64,000 nucleotides of DNA, taken from assembly GCF_020497125.1 (NCBI RefSeq), contig NC_059077.1:28781340-28845339 (forward strand), in the 5' to 3' direction. The stretch comes from Mauremys mutica. Taxonomy: Eukaryota > Chordata > Testudines > Geoemydidae. Positions 50,285-62,880 of this stretch are shown in pieces. Within the stretch, counting starts at the first letter, position 1, and the number at the start of each line of letters is the position of its first letter. The translations under genes and the position numbers were made by a program. Under the pieces are notes generated by a model, which was given only the letters and a program-made list of their open reading frames with translations, did not search any database and had not been told where the DNA came from.

Positions 50285-50460
50285 TGTGATAACATTGGCC
50301 TGCTAAACCCAGGGTTGTGAGTTCAATCCTTGAGGGGGCCACTTAGGGATCTGGGGCAAAAATTGGTCTTGCTAGTGAAGGCAGGGGACTGGACTCGATG
50401 GCCTTTCGAGGTCCCTTCCAATTCTAGGAGATTGGTATATCTCCTATTATTATTATATTA
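50285..50460 (+). mobile_element. tRNA-SINE with CR1-like tail, 5'-truncated
   Basis: Begins within the tRNA head (ATTGGCCTGCTAAACCCAGG, B-box-like GAGTTCAATCC) and ends with GGACTGGACTCGATGGCC and GAGGTCCCTTCCAATTCT, which match CR1 3' ends. This fits SINEs mobilised by CR1. An A/T-rich ATT repeat follows. Confidence 0.8.
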
Positions 50461-50969
50461 TATTTTTTTCACTTTGCTGCTTTTTTCTCATACACAAGCT
50501 AATACAGGCACAATAAAGCAAATCTATAGAACCCATCTTCCATCAAACAAATTTCAATTTGAGATATTTATTGTAACAAATATAGATTTCCTCATTAACG
50601 TATATCCTTCTACTGACTTGAGAAGAATTTGGTCAATGCTTCTTGTGTTTTAATGATCATGGGTATGCCAACAACAGCAACCAGATATAGTCTAGACATT
50701 TGACTAGTGAAAAACAGGTCCTATATTACCATCTTCATTAATAGTTGTAACTAAAGCACTAGGACAAATGCACTTTCTTTGAAAGGAATACAGTCTATCA
50801 GGTTGTAAATGTCATATTTAAAACTAAATATTTGTATGTGTCATTAATAGAACCTCAAATTATTAAAAATGAAAATTCTAAAAATATAATGTACTGTTCA
50901 CCATTACGTCACTGCGTAGGAAAAATAGGAAGTATGGCAAAAGACCATCCTGTCTTAACCAGATCTTCA

Positions 50970-52436
50970 ATGATCTGAAACTCAAAAAAGAGTCCTACAA
51001 AAAGTGGAAATTAGGTCAAATTAGGTCAAATAACACAAGCGCGTAGGGACAAAATTAGAAAGGCCAAGGCAGAAAACGAGATTAAACTAGCTAGAGACAT
51101 AAAGGGTAACAAGAAAACATTCTACAAATGCATTAGAAGCAACAGGAAGACCAAGGACAAGGTAGGAAAAACAATAACAGAAAATGTGAAAATGGCAGAA
51201 GTGCTAAATGATTTTTTTGTTTCAAAAGTTTCCACCAAAATGTTTAGTAGCAATTGGACGTTTAACATAGTGAATGGTAGTGAAAATGAAGTAGGATCAG
51301 AGGCCAAAATAGGGAAAGAACAAGTTAAAAATTATTTAGACAAGTTAGATTATTCAAATCACCATAGCCTGATGAAATACATCCTAGAATACTGAAGAAG
51401 GTGCCTGAGAAGATAGCTGAGCCATTAGTGATTATTTTCGAAAAGTCATGGAAGGTGGGAGAGATTCAAGAGGACTGGAAATGCGCAAATATAGTGCCCA
51501 TCTATAAAAAAGGGGAATAAGAACAACCAGGGAAATTATAGACCAATCAGCTTAACTTCTGTACCTGGAAAGATAATGGAGCAAATAATTAAACAATCAA
51601 TTTGCAAACACCTAGAAAATAATAAGGTGATAAGTAACAGTCAGCATGGATTTGTCAAGAACAAATCATGTCAAATCTAATAGCTTTCTTTGACAGAGTA
51701 ACAAGCCTTGTGGAGGGGGATGGGGGAAGTGGTAAATGTGGTATATCTTGACTTTAGTAAGGCTTTTGATATTGTCTCCCATGACCTTCTCATAAACAAA
51801 CTAGGGAAATCCAACCTAGGTGGAGCTACTCTAAACAAACATCATTCTGGGATATATTAGCAAGAGTGTTGCAAGCAAGACACAAGAAGAAATTCTTCCC
51901 CTCTACTCTGCTCTGATTAGACCTCAGCTGGAATATTGTGTTCAGTTCTGGACACCACATTTCAGGAAAGATGTGGAAAAATTGGAGACAGTCTAGTGAA
52001 GAGCAACAAAAATTATTAAGGGTGTCTAGAAAACATGACCTATGAGGGCAGATTGTAAAAAAACTGCATTTGTTTAGGCTGGAGAAGAGAAGACTGAAAG
52101 GGGACATGATAACACTTTTCAAGTACATAAAAGGTTGTTACAAGGAGGAAGGAGAAAAATTGTTCTCCTTAACATCTGAGGACAGGACAAGAAGCAATGG
52201 GCTTAAATTGCAGCAAGGATGGTTTAGGTGGGACATTAGGAAAAACATCCTTATTTCAGAGTGGTTAAACATTGGAATAAATTTCCTAGGGAGGTTGTGG
52301 AATCTCCATCATTGGAGATTTTAAAGAGCAGAGTCGACAAATACCTGTCAGGGATGGTCTAGATAACACTTAGTCCTGCCATGAATGCAGGTGCTGGGCT
52401 AGATAATCTCTTGAGGTCCCCTCCAGTCCTATGATT
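50970..52436 (+). mobile_element. CR1 LINE with internal deletion
   Basis: Starts in the ORF2 linker (CTCAAAAAAGAGTCCTACAA), passes the early reverse-transcriptase motifs and reaches DFSKAFDIVSHDLLINKLGK near 51760. It then jumps near 51830-51845 to the late region (SALIRPQLEYCVQFWTPHF). About half a kilobase that should hold the catalytic FADD box is absent. The frame then continues with MFRLEKRRLKGDMITLFKYI (52070) and the 3' tail ends GTCCTATGATTA. In-frame stops are present throughout. Confidence 0.88.
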
Positions 52437-52440
52437 AAAG

Positions 52441-53924
52441 CTGTTTATTAGTTGCATTTATCTCTGCTTGGACAATGAAAGTAGACTAATCTGTTTCAGT
52501 TTTGTTTCTAGTCAGTTTCACTTCCTGGTTTTTAGGTAGTAGCATAATGAGCCATTACATGGAGTCATGAATACTACAGGGGCCCCTTTAAATACAAACA
52601 GCTATTTTCAGTGAAATATTTTTAAAAAATAATCATGATACATTTTCTATTAATTTTATACTTTGTAAAAGCCTAATTTTACAAAACCTAAATTTTAGGC
52701 CTAGATTGATCTGACACTGTCCATTTAAAGAAATGATTATGTAAAGAAAGCTCTTTGGGTATGCGTTACATTTTATTACTTTAGAGTTGGGGATGGGGGC
52801 GTTGGGCAACTCATATGAGAGGGAAAAAAACCTAGCAAATTCTTGGGTTGTAGCCAGTTCCTTAGCTAAGCCATGAACTCCATATTTGGCTTGAAATGAG
52901 GAATTTCCCCCCCCAACAGCTGTCTGTGGAGTCAATATAAACTATTCTAGAATATTTAGTAACCAACGGAGTGATACTACAGAAAAGCTTAAAAAAAGGT
53001 TGTGTAGCATTGAACTTCATAGGGAACTATGTTAGAGAACATTACATAACATTACAGAAATTCATATTCATATTTTCATTTTTACAGTACATTACCTAAC
53101 AAGAGTGCCCTCTGAGGGTTTTATCCTGCAACCCAAAGTCATGTGAATAGTTTTTTTTATGAGTAAATCCCAGTGAGATCAATAAAACTACTTTGAGTAA
53201 AGACCAGGCATTTTGTTATATAATAAAATCTCTTTCATTTATTTCTTGTGAGATTTTTAAAATATCCTTGCACACCTTTTTTCTCTAACTATGCTTTTTT
53301 AAGATCTGTTGCCTGAAGGGAGGATGCTTTCTGGAAGAGTATTTGCTGATGACAGCATTCACCACTTTACACCTCAAACAACCCCCGCTTCTCCTCCCCA
53401 AAACTCTGCAAGGAAAGATTTTCCTTGAGTAGAGTTTTACCATTTTGAATTAACTGAACGTTCAATCACATTCCCCAGCCACAATTTAGAAAACGCTTTC
53501 TAAAGTGGATGCTTCTTTTTGTTCTTTCATTTTATGCACCATTATAAAAAAATGAGGCAAATCAAGTTTTTTAAAACTCTGATTACATCCCCAGTTCAGC
53601 TGAAATTCTGTGCTGGTCCAGCGTAGGAAACTTGGTAATGGAACAGAGCTGTGGTCACCTATTCTAGGTGTCTGATATTTATACCACAGCACAAACAGCA
53701 ACCTTACTGTATATTTAAACAACGTATTAAAAAGAGTGCACACAAATAAAGAATGACAGCTAGATATAAACCAGAACCAGCTGGAGTAAGGGGGCTGTGG
53801 TACTGTATCTTCTCTCATGGAACATTTTGCCATCTGCTAAAATCACTGTATATTTTATAATTATCACAGAAGATGAGCACTGTTGAACTCTGAAGTATTG
53901 ACTTAGAAGATTTGGATGATCTCT
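52441..53924. other. Intergenic sequence, no recognised gene
   Basis: AT-rich. A weak palindromic MITE-like patch occurs around 53126-53205. Nothing else was recognised. Confidence 0.4.
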
Positions 53925-53933
53925 AGAAAGAAA

Positions 53934-54019
53934 AGAACAGGAGTACTTGTGGCACCTTAAAGACTAACAAATTTATTTTAGCATGAGCTTTTGTGAGCAG
54001 CTCACTTCTTCGGATGTGA
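53934..54019 (-). mobile_element. Penelope-type tail repeat, truncated copy
   Basis: 9-bp duplication AGAAAGAAA at 53925-53933 and 54020-54028. On the minus strand it reads CCGAAGAAGTGAGCTGCTCA then AAAGCTCATGC and ends GTGCCACAAGTACTCCTG. Related to, but a different subfamily from, the copies at 5937 and 16625. Confidence 0.75.
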
Positions 54020-54028
54020 AGAAAGAAA

Positions 54029-57000
54029 GTATTACAAAAATGTATAGTCGAAAAAATAGTCTTCTTGGGATTCCTCCCTTTAAGGGGATATCAAAAGAAT
54101 GTAATAAAAATCAGTTTACTTTGTACAGAAATGCAATAGGATTTTAAAGCTGTTTTACAAATAAAAAGAAAGAATAGACCCACTTTGGGGACTGATGTGG
54201 TACAATGTTAGGACATTTAATCTGAAGTTTTTAACTCACATGGTATTATGTTTATGTTTTAACAAAGATCAGTTCTATGGTGGTTGTAAAGGTACCACAT
54301 ATTTGGAGTGAAGCTGTTCTAAATCTGTTTAACCAAATCCAATTAGTGAAACTGTAGGAGTCTAAGAAGTGCAAAAAAGCTTAATGCTCACCACACAGGC
54401 TAGATCTCAGCTGGCTTGATGTATTTATGTGGCTGATAAGATACATTCTTTTCTGATCCTGATTGACTGATTTTTAACTTTTGTTTAAATTAATTCAGTT
54501 TCTAGTCCTTGTGGTTGCAAAAATAATCTTCTAATATGATCTGAATGTAAGGGATGCAGCGCTGACTTCCTAAATCTGCAGACAGCTTGAAACAATGACT
54601 TCAAAAGGTGTAAACTTCTCTACTACCATTAATCTGATTGGCATATTAACGACAAATAGCAAATGCTCATGTTAAATTAACTGCTGATCATTTTAACAGA
54701 TGAGATCTAGGAGGAGGTGGGACTTGGGAGTTGCTGCAGGGGAAGAACAGAGGACACCAATATACAAAGATATAGAGGAGGAAGAGAAACAGAGAAAGGA
54801 GGATGAGAAGAAGGTGAAACAAAGGGCAGTGGTCCTAAAGGAGAGCAGATGTTCTTTCTGAGTGGCTCCGGATACAGCAATAAGATACCGAGCAGCTAAT
54901 AGTAATAATGAAAGCAACTAAAAGTATAGTTACTTACATAAAGGCAAGAGTCTATGCTGAGTGTCTGTGCAAATCTTCCACTGATATCAGTAGGAGCTCC
55001 ACTGAGGATTAAGAACAGTATGGCATCCTATATTTGCATGTTGGCCTCTGAACTATAATTTAAAATAAAATTTCTCTCTCTCCATTGAATGAGTTTGATG
55101 TTCTGGCTTAGTCAGTAGTATTTACTTTTGTACCCTAGCAAACCATTTCCTCACTGTTGTCTTCAAGGAGAATAGCTTCTCCACATCCGTGATGCTGACA
55201 GACCACACAGCAGGCACATATTCTAGCCCTTGTTTATAGGCCCAAATTCTCTGTCCAGTGCCCAAGCTGAGTAACCCAGCTGGCTGGTGGAGATCCTACC
55301 CCTAGAGCTGAAGTAGGCTTTGTGGCCCTAGTGTACCATAGACCAGCTGGGAGGGAAAGGGATCACGATCCATGTAGGCAGTAGCTTTTCTGTCCCTTGA
55401 AGCTATTATGCATGACTGTGCCAGAAGCATCTGAACAGTGATGCTCCATAGCTTGGAGAGTTCTTAGAAAGTTCTGATGTGACATGTAATTTAGACTGAA
55501 AAACTTCAGGTTGTTTCAGTGCAATGCAATGAGCTCAGTCCCAGCAAGTCAAGTGATAATGGACCTGTCCACTGCCACTATCGCAAAGATATTTGTGAAG
55601 AAGAAGGTGACATCACTGCAAGAGGAGACCACTATATAACTCAGCCAGGACACAGTGTTATATCCAGTGCCCTACGACAATTGGAGAAAATTTAAATCTC
55701 ACTCTTCTGTGATGTTTTCCATACATATTGTGTAAAACAGGCTCCCAGGACACCTTCTTAAGGGTAGTTTCTGGGCATGAAGAGGGAGGTTGTGCAAATA
55801 TTAAAGTAGTCTCTGACTAAATTAATTTTGTTCTGGATTTCCCATAGGCTTCAGGGAAGGATGATGTGGGTTTCTTGGCCCATCCTCTCTACATCTATGG
55901 ATCTTTGACTCTGTGGAGAGTCCAGGCCTGGGGATGCTGATACAAAGACAGGCAACACCTGCCTTCCACCTAGGATTTAGATACAGAAGGCCTCCTCTAC
56001 CCTGATAATTTTGTGGGAATGTTTGGACCCAAAATTATGACACTACAAGGAAAGGTGAGGATTTTTTTTGGGGGTGGGGAGGGAGGAGGAGAGGGAGAAA
56101 GCAAAGGTTACGTGCTCAGTGAGAGTTTACATTTCTATTATTTTCACCCTTCCCAGTCTCATTCTTGTTTGCTCATAGATATTTGAATAGACCTCTGCTG
56201 CACACCATTTATTCTGTGTTCCAGTGTGTACCATAGACACCAACTATGAATCTTTTTCAAATCTATTATGCTTTATCTAGGAAGTATTAAATTTACAGAA
56301 CGTCAAGTCTGTGTCACTAAATGAAATCCATTCATTGTAACTGAACCAACTGTCACACATGCGCTCAGATGTTAAAAGGCTAAAACTTTCTGCCTTATGC
56401 TATTGCTAGGTTGGTATAATTTACTCTAAGAATCTGCATGGCATAATAACGTTTCAGATCCTAGATTGAAATCTCCTCATGGTAGGGTTTTGGAGTTATT
56501 GTCTTGCATAGTAACAAGACTGACAAATAATAACAATAATCATTTGAATCTTGTAGCAAAATACATGGTTTTGAAAGGTGATCAGTGCAGGTCTATTGCA
56601 AGAAGTTCCGAAACCAGTGTTTTAGCTTTAAAGTTGTGTATATATCTATCCAGCTCCAGTCTCTTAACTTGCCAATAGTTTGTTTAAAATTAATCATATG
56701 CCTGCTTTTGAACTTAATGGTAAGGTAGCTTCTTTATAAAACCTCTGAAATGAAAACAGTCACTTAAAATTCTCAGTCTACAGTCTGCAGTAAATCAAAT
56801 GTCTCACTTGTTTAAATGTTACTGAACATATCCTCATCAAAGAAAAAAATATATACTCATTGTTCTCAGTTTTTGGAAAGTAATATCCGCTTTAAAATTT
56901 ATTATTTTTTAGAAAAACAGCCATTTAATAAACGTTGATATTTATCATTTCAGCACAGTTTAAATTAATATTAAAGTGGATTTATGCTTATTATATTGAT

Positions 57001-57185
57001 AGTATAAAATTTATGATGTCCTTAACAGTTCACCTCCTTGCCTTTTAATAAATCAGGATGAGTAAATGACTTGTTAGAAAAATACATTGTTTTAATTTAA
57101 TTACTTTAAATGCTTTCAGAAAAAAGTGTGTGTGGGGGGAGTTTGGATTGTATTACAACCTTGGTAAAGGCTTTTAGAGTAAGGA
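54029..57185. other. Intergenic sequence, no recognised gene
   Basis: AT-rich with a short G-rich patch near 56060-56100. No coding signal. Confidence 0.4.
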
Positions 57186-57273
57186 GGTCCAATTCTGCAA
57201 TCCTAAATCACGAGTAACTCTGTTAAAGTCAATGGGACTGCTTGTATGAGTATAAGGATTACAGTTTTGGGCC
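57186..57273. mobile_element. Palindromic MITE, 88 bp
   Basis: GTCCAATTCTGCAATCCT mirrors AGGATTACAGTTTTGGGCC around AAAGTCAATGGGACT. Related short foldbacks occur at 37833 and 61639. Confidence 0.6.
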
Positions 57274-58426
57274 CATAATTTTAGTGGTTTAAATAAGTCT
57301 GGGTCAGATTCTCTGATCTGCTTAGCCCAGCTTGCACTGAATGGTCATCTGGTGGTGACTGAAGAACTGCCCCTTTGCAGGGGAATTCTCCATTGGCAGA
57401 GGCAGTAACTCTTCCTGCTTCCACCCCACCCTTGGCAAAAGGGGATAGAGGGAGATGTGTCTAGCGAATGCTGAGGATGTACCATTTCCTGTTTATCAGT
57501 GACCTCACATTAGTGGAGAGTTGAGCTTAGTGGAATTCTGCTCTTCCACACCCCATTCTCCTCCCTGTCGGGCTCATTTCCCTCTCCCAGAATGCCCATC
57601 ATGGACTTCCATCTTCCCTTGTGGACATTAGTACATCAGAGGTGTAAGTCAGAGCTGCTCGTCTGCATCTCTAACTTGCATTGTGGCCAGCTGACTGAAG
57701 ATCAAGGGGCGGACAATCTGCCCCATCTGTTTCCAGCAGCTGTATCCTTCCTTGAATGTCCCATCTGCTCAAAATTGCGTCTCACCTATTTTTCATGTCT
57801 TTTTCTGCAGGTGGAACAATACCTTTCCCAAACCCTACAACAGTAGCAGCATAGCCAGGGCAATATTTTATAACCAATAATTCATTCTGTAACATTATAC
57901 AAGACAAATCCTAGGATTCCTTTCCCAGTGTTTGATTTGCATATTAATTGATGACAGATTCAGGCTCAAGAGTACCGCCTATTGATGAATACACAAGGGG
58001 TCAGTCCCAGAGCACCCGTTATTAGTGTTAATGTAATTGACATCAACACTTCCCTCTGAAATCCATAACCTCTAGGACCAAGCAATCAAGGAAACTTTTG
58101 GAAACAACCGACATGGGCCTATTTTTGTTGTTATTGTATCTGGGATTAACATGGAGACATTTGTTTTATTGCAGACATTAGTCTGAGTGTTCAGAGATTA
58201 GCTTCTGAGTCCAAAACTTCTTATGAAGAAACTAATATCACATGATTACAACTTAAAATGGAGACTATTTATGGCAATACAACCTTTTTCTGGGATCTCC
58301 TCAGATTTCACAGGCTAAATAGGGCCAGGCTTGGATGGGAGTTGGTGTGGGAGTCATTAGGTGGCATACTGCCTTTTGAGTCAATATTGAACCAGTGCCA
58401 CATATTAGGGTTAGTATAGTTTACAT

Positions 58427-58737
58427 CAGGGGTTGGCAACCTTTCAGAAGTGGTGTGCCGAGTCTTCATTTATTCACTCTAATTTAAGATTTCACGTGCC
58501 ATTAATACATTTTAACGTTTTTAGAAGGTCTCTTTCTATAAGTCTATAATATATAACTTAACTATTGTTGTATGTAAAGTAAATAAGGTTTTAAAAATGT
58601 TTAAGAAGCTTCATTTAAAATTAAATTAAAATGCAGAGCCCCCCGGACTGGTGGCCAGGACCTGGGCAGTGTGAGTGCCACTGAAAATCAGCTCGCGTGT
58701 CGCCTTTGACATGCGTGCCAGAGGTTGCCTACCCCTG
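58427..58737. mobile_element. hAT MITE, 311 bp, 8-bp duplication
   Basis: Perfect duplication GTTTACAT at 58419-58426 and 58738-58745. The ends are CAGGGGTTGGCAACCTTTCA and, reverse complemented, CAGGGGTAGGCAACCTCTGG. The interior is AT-rich with no coding. Confidence 0.92.
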
Positions 58738-58925
58738 GTTTACATCTTCCCTGGCCTCATTCTTAAAGGTGACCTGTCATGTTCCAGTGTGAAAGAGGGA
58801 ATGGGATTCAGATCATGTGGGGAACACTGGCCAAGTTAAGGAATGAGGTTCTGGCTGAGGAGGGTGATCCTATCATGCCCTCCCATGGTAGAAACTGCAG
58901 AAACTGTAGCAGAGCCAGAAATCTG

Positions 58926-59112
58926 TGCCAGACAGAAAGGATGGTCCTGTGGCTGTAATGCTATGCTAGAACTTAAAAGACCTTGGTTCAGTTCCCTGAT
59001 CTACTACAGACTTCCCGTGTGATCTTGTGTAAGACAATTAGTCTCTCCGTGCCTCAGATGATCCACATCAGCAAAGTGGGGATAATAGTGCTGCTCTGCC
59101 TCACGGGGTACT
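58926..59112 (+). mobile_element. tRNA-SINE/MIR-like element, split
   Basis: Reads CCTTGGTTCAGTTCCCTGAT (B-box region), then GTGTGATCTTGTGTAAGACA and GCAAAGTGGGGATAATAGTG, the usual SINE core. Its tail (AATAAATACATTAAAGATTG with CTCAGATACTATGGGAACAG) appears only at 59359-59430. About 245 bp in between is an insertion. Confidence 0.7.
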
Positions 59113-59358
59113 AGAGATGGGCAGGAATTTCTGTTAGGAATGATTCTCTTTCCCTCCAAAAAAAACCCCTTATTCCAGGCAGGCAGCTGAAACATTCTGT
59201 TTTGGCTCACCCAAAAAGCAGTTTTTCTTGAAATTCCTTCCTGTGAAAAACTTCATATTTTTGACATTTTCTCATGCCTTGGGGTTGGGGGTGGGTGAGG
59301 GGGAAGAGAATTTGTTTAAAAAAGAAATTTTTGAGGGGATTCTGATTCTCTGGCCAGC
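59113..59358. mobile_element. Insertion splitting the SINE, family unknown
   Basis: The left edge TAGAGATGGGCAGGAATT and the reverse complement of the right edge TACAGCTGGCCAGAGAATC are weakly alike, suggesting a diverged MITE. The SINE resumes directly after it. Confidence 0.4.
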
Positions 59359-59430
59359 TGTAATAAATACATTAAAGATTGTAAAGCTCTCAGATACTAT
59401 GGGAACAGGTTATATAAGTACAATAGCTAG
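59359..59430 (+). mobile_element. SINE tail, second part of the split copy
   Basis: AATAAATACATTAAAGATTG followed by CTCAGATACTATGGGAACAG and TATATAAGTACAA continues the element at 58926. Confidence 0.65.
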
Positions 59431-59829
59431 TGTATTTCTCTTTACTATGTGATCTGTGTAATATTTAAGATGTCCTTAAATATTCATTACCTAGCTTTTA
59501 AATAGTTAGGTTTTCTAAATACATTGTTGTCATTTAGCTAGCTTCACTGGTTTTTCATCTAGATCTCAATGGGTGTTCATGTCAATACAGATAACAACTG
59601 GAACTCTCAATACAAGAGGGCACTACTAATCACTATATGCTTGTCATCCATTAGCAAACAAAAAATAACTGGGAGGGCTTGACTGCAGGACAGTTACTTT
59701 CTCTCTTAAATTAAAGAAAAAGCAAATAAATTGCAAAGTACTTTTCCAATTTTTTTAATTATTGCATTTTCATCATCATTTCCCAACTTTTGTTCAATCA
59801 AATGCACTCTTTGTATCTGTATAATTGTG

Positions 59830-59966
59830 TTTGTATTTACATTTTCCCAGGCTCTTGTAGCGCCTCAAGGAGTAATTTATGGGGCTGTAATAATGTGTTA
59901 TATTATCATGGCCCCGTAAATGACTTCCCGAGGCACTAAAAGAGCCTGGGAAAATGTAAACACAAA
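59830..59966. repeat. 137-bp near-perfect palindrome
   Basis: Two arms of about 64 bases match at roughly 83% when one is reverse complemented, around a tiny centre near 59898. A run of 21 bases (from TTTACATTTTCCCAGGCTCT) pairs without error. Most mismatches are transitions, which would still allow G-U pairing in RNA. The family is unknown; it could be a MITE. Confidence 0.85.
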
Positions 59967-60312
59967 TACAAACAAGAAACAAATACCTGCGAAACAAAGA
60001 AAGCACAAAGAAGGGTAATATATGACCCTATGCTCACCTCTGTTTAAAGCCTCAACCCAGCTCCCTTGAGGTCAGTAGGAGTTTTACTTTTGACTTCAGT
60101 GGAAGCAAAACTGTGTCTTAAAACCTCAGCTGTAATATTGTAGTTGCTTAGCTTTTATATTTAAAGACACTGATTGTATCTATTTAGTGATATAAGGCTA
60201 TAATTAGTCACTACTAAATATAAAAAATGTAATTTAGTACTGAATATTTGGAAATACTCCCTTTTTTATTTTTGATTCATTAGTAAGTTGTCTAGGGATT
60301 TTTATTCCTTCA

Positions 60313-60450
60313 GGAAGCAATATAGTCCAGTGGACTGGGAATCAGGGGATCTGGATTCTATCCTCAGCATTACAAATTGCTATGTGAGCTTACGGAAGTC
60401 ATTTAGGGCCAGACCTCTAATTCCAGGTATCCAACTTTAGCCACGTTGCA
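60313..60450 (+). mobile_element. tRNA-SINE/MIR-like fragment
   Basis: AAGCAATATAGTCCAGTGGA, then GGGAATCAGGGGATCTGGAT and TGTGAGCTTACGGAAGTCAT, resembles the head and core of MIR/tRNA SINEs. The tail is missing or diverged. Confidence 0.55.
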
Positions 60451-61534
60451 CTGACTGACTCTTGAGCAGAAAGCTGGCTAACTGGGGGCCTGAGGATACC
60501 CCAGTGAAAGGGCAATTCTTGGGCGACAAATAGTTGCTGTAGCACCATTTTGCCAGCCCTCCTTCCTTGGTTCTTGATTCATGGGATGTTTCCAGGAGGC
60601 AAGGAGCAAGGCCTGGATAAGTTGCTTTGCTATCCCCAGCTGCTGGAACAACTTCTTGAGTCTGTGGGCAGCTGGGTGTAAGTCAGAGCAGAGACCAGGG
60701 TACTCTAACATATCCCAGTGTCCAGCCTGGCACATGGAAACCCCAGGATCCATAGATGTAAAGCCACTTTGGCCCTAGGCATAGGGGGGATTTGTGATGT
60801 CCTGATCAGATAGGCAGTGCAGAAATTAAGGCAGGTGAGAACCCTCCTTACTTGTCAGGAATTGAAATATAATGAAAAAAACCCAATTTATCTGATAGAC
60901 ACTTCCTCCAGACTGAGGCATGTGCATATGGTACTGAGTTGCCATTCTCTTGTGTCTGAGGTGCATTTAGATAATTACCTCTTTCTTTAGATTTAGAACA
61001 CTTTTTCATACATGTAATGAATGGCTACTTAAATGCTCACTAAGTTCACGGAAGCAAAAAGTCATGGGAGTTGGAGAACAATGAAGAGTTGATTAAAATA
61101 CTCAGATCTGAAGATCAAAATCAAATTGTTATTTTCCAAATGATAAGCAGCAGACGTATGATAAGATGTTGGGAATGATGCACAACTTAAAGTCCACATT
61201 GCTTGGCTGTGTATAGGGATATCTGTAATGATCGTGAAGGACTAAGTTAAGGAGATGAATATATTTCAGCCACGCAGAACAGGGGAGAAGAACTGAATAT
61301 ATCTCAGCCGTGCTGAAGAGGGGCGAAGTCAAGTGATGAAATCATGTAAGCATCACACAGCTGCAGTCCTGGCAGAGTCTAAGAGGAAGGTTGTAGAATA
61401 AAGCTCTTCAGGACTCTTTAGGCCTTGATAGTGTATTGGTATCTTACTGACTTCTATTAGACCTTTGTCCAAGTTGCTGAGGAAGAATGTTTTCAGCTAA
61501 TGTAATCAGAGGCCAGGTTGGAGATCCCTTACTG
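60451..61534. other. Intergenic sequence, no recognised feature
   Basis: AT-rich. The frame at 60753-60478 (-) has no known motif. Confidence 0.4.
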
Positions 61535-61587
61535 GTGAGCATTTACTCACTAGCTTCAATGGGTCTGCTTGTGGGAGTAAATGCTCC
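61535..61587. repeat. Short inverted repeat, MITE-like
   Basis: GTGAGCATTTACTCAC at the left mirrors GTGGGAGTAAATGCTC at the right, with TTCAATGGG between. Confidence 0.5.
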
Positions 61588-61638
61588 GCCACATGAGCAA
61601 GTAGTGCACAAGCAAGCCCTATATGGTTTGATGATTTA

Positions 61639-61709
61639 GGCCCAATCTTGTTCCCCTTAGATTCAATAGGAGTTTTGCCAATAACTCCCGTGAGAATAGG
61701 ATCAGGTCC
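61639..61709. mobile_element. 71-bp palindromic MITE
   Basis: GGCCCAATCTTGTTCCCC mirrors GAGAATAGGATCAGGTCC. The core TTCAATAGGAGTTTTGCC is typical of this small foldback family. Confidence 0.6.
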
Positions 61710-62461
61710 TGTGTGAGAATATTTAACGAAGTTGAGGCAACCTCCATTTACCTTTTGTCATCATGAGGAAGCATATACCAAATGAAAAAGAAATGAAGTA
61801 GGGGGAGATAATGAGGTGGGCTTTGTCTACAATACCGATGGTTTGTAGAAGTGGGGGTTTTATCCAATGAACGTCCAATCAACACTGTATGAGCCTCTAA
61901 CCCCCACATCCCGGCAGTGAAGTCAGTTCTGAATGATAGATCTTGGCCAAATGCACCCTGTTATGTTTTCCATCAGTAGAGCTGTATATCTGTGTATAAT
62001 TCCTGTGGGATTCGAGGATGGTAATGTATACACATAGAAAAAGTTCAATTTCAAGTAGCTGCTAACATCCAGTAAACATTGTGTTCCAAAATTCCTTCCA
62101 AGGCTCATAGCACACAATGAGTTTTGTTCTAAACACTGCAGTTCTTTGCAATGTCCAAGACTTCTGGTGGGAAGACTTCATACTCTGAAAAGAAAAGAAT
62201 GAGAGAATATTTCACACTGAAACTACTATAGGCAGAAAGCCCTAATATAGGCATAATCCAGGTATTTCTAGTGTGCCCATCACTGAGGCATTTAAGCAAA
62301 AAGCATTTCAGTTCAGCATGTAGAGTCATTTTAAAAACTGTCTGTGTGTGTAGATTATTAAGGGCAATATAAGTTAGGCATGTTTTGTGTAAAAAGGACA
62401 CTCGAATAACTTTAATAAGAAAATTGGAAGGCAGAAGTGGACACTCACACAGACTCACAAA
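61710..62461. other. Intergenic sequence, no recognised feature
   Basis: AT-rich, nothing recognised. Confidence 0.4.
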
Positions 62462-62880
62462 GTACCATGAGCACCCCCAGGGTCCTTCCCCAGCAGTATG
62501 TTTCCTTCTTCCCTTCTACCTCCCACCTCAATAAGGTCACAAACTCCTCACTCTCGCAACCACTCTGCCCTCACTTCTCCTCCTTTATTTCAGTTTCTCC
62601 TCATCACCCAAAAAGCATTGCCTCTCCCACCCCTCAGTTTCCTCTCCTTCTTCTCACAGACCCCCTTCTCCCACAAATAGCCTTTCCCTCTTCCAATCAC
62701 ACCTCACCCTTTTCTCCCAAGATGCCTCCTCTGCCTGTGTACCCAATTTCTGCACAAGGCTCTGCCTTGATCCTCTGTTGCCACCCCCAAATATCTCCCC
62801 CATGAGTCTGCCCCACCCAGATCCCCTCCCTTGGTCCCCCCTGAGCCTGTATCTTCTCCCGCCTAGATCCACCAGCTCAC
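62462..62880 (+). repeat. Polypyrimidine-rich tract
   Basis: About 420 bases dominated by C and T (CTCCT, CCCTTCT, CCCACCC). This composition, not coding, explains the open frames here. Confidence 0.75.

Noticed and set aside
62437..62805. 122-codon Ser/Pro-rich frame
   Set aside because: Explained by the polypyrimidine tract. No conserved motif or gene structure.
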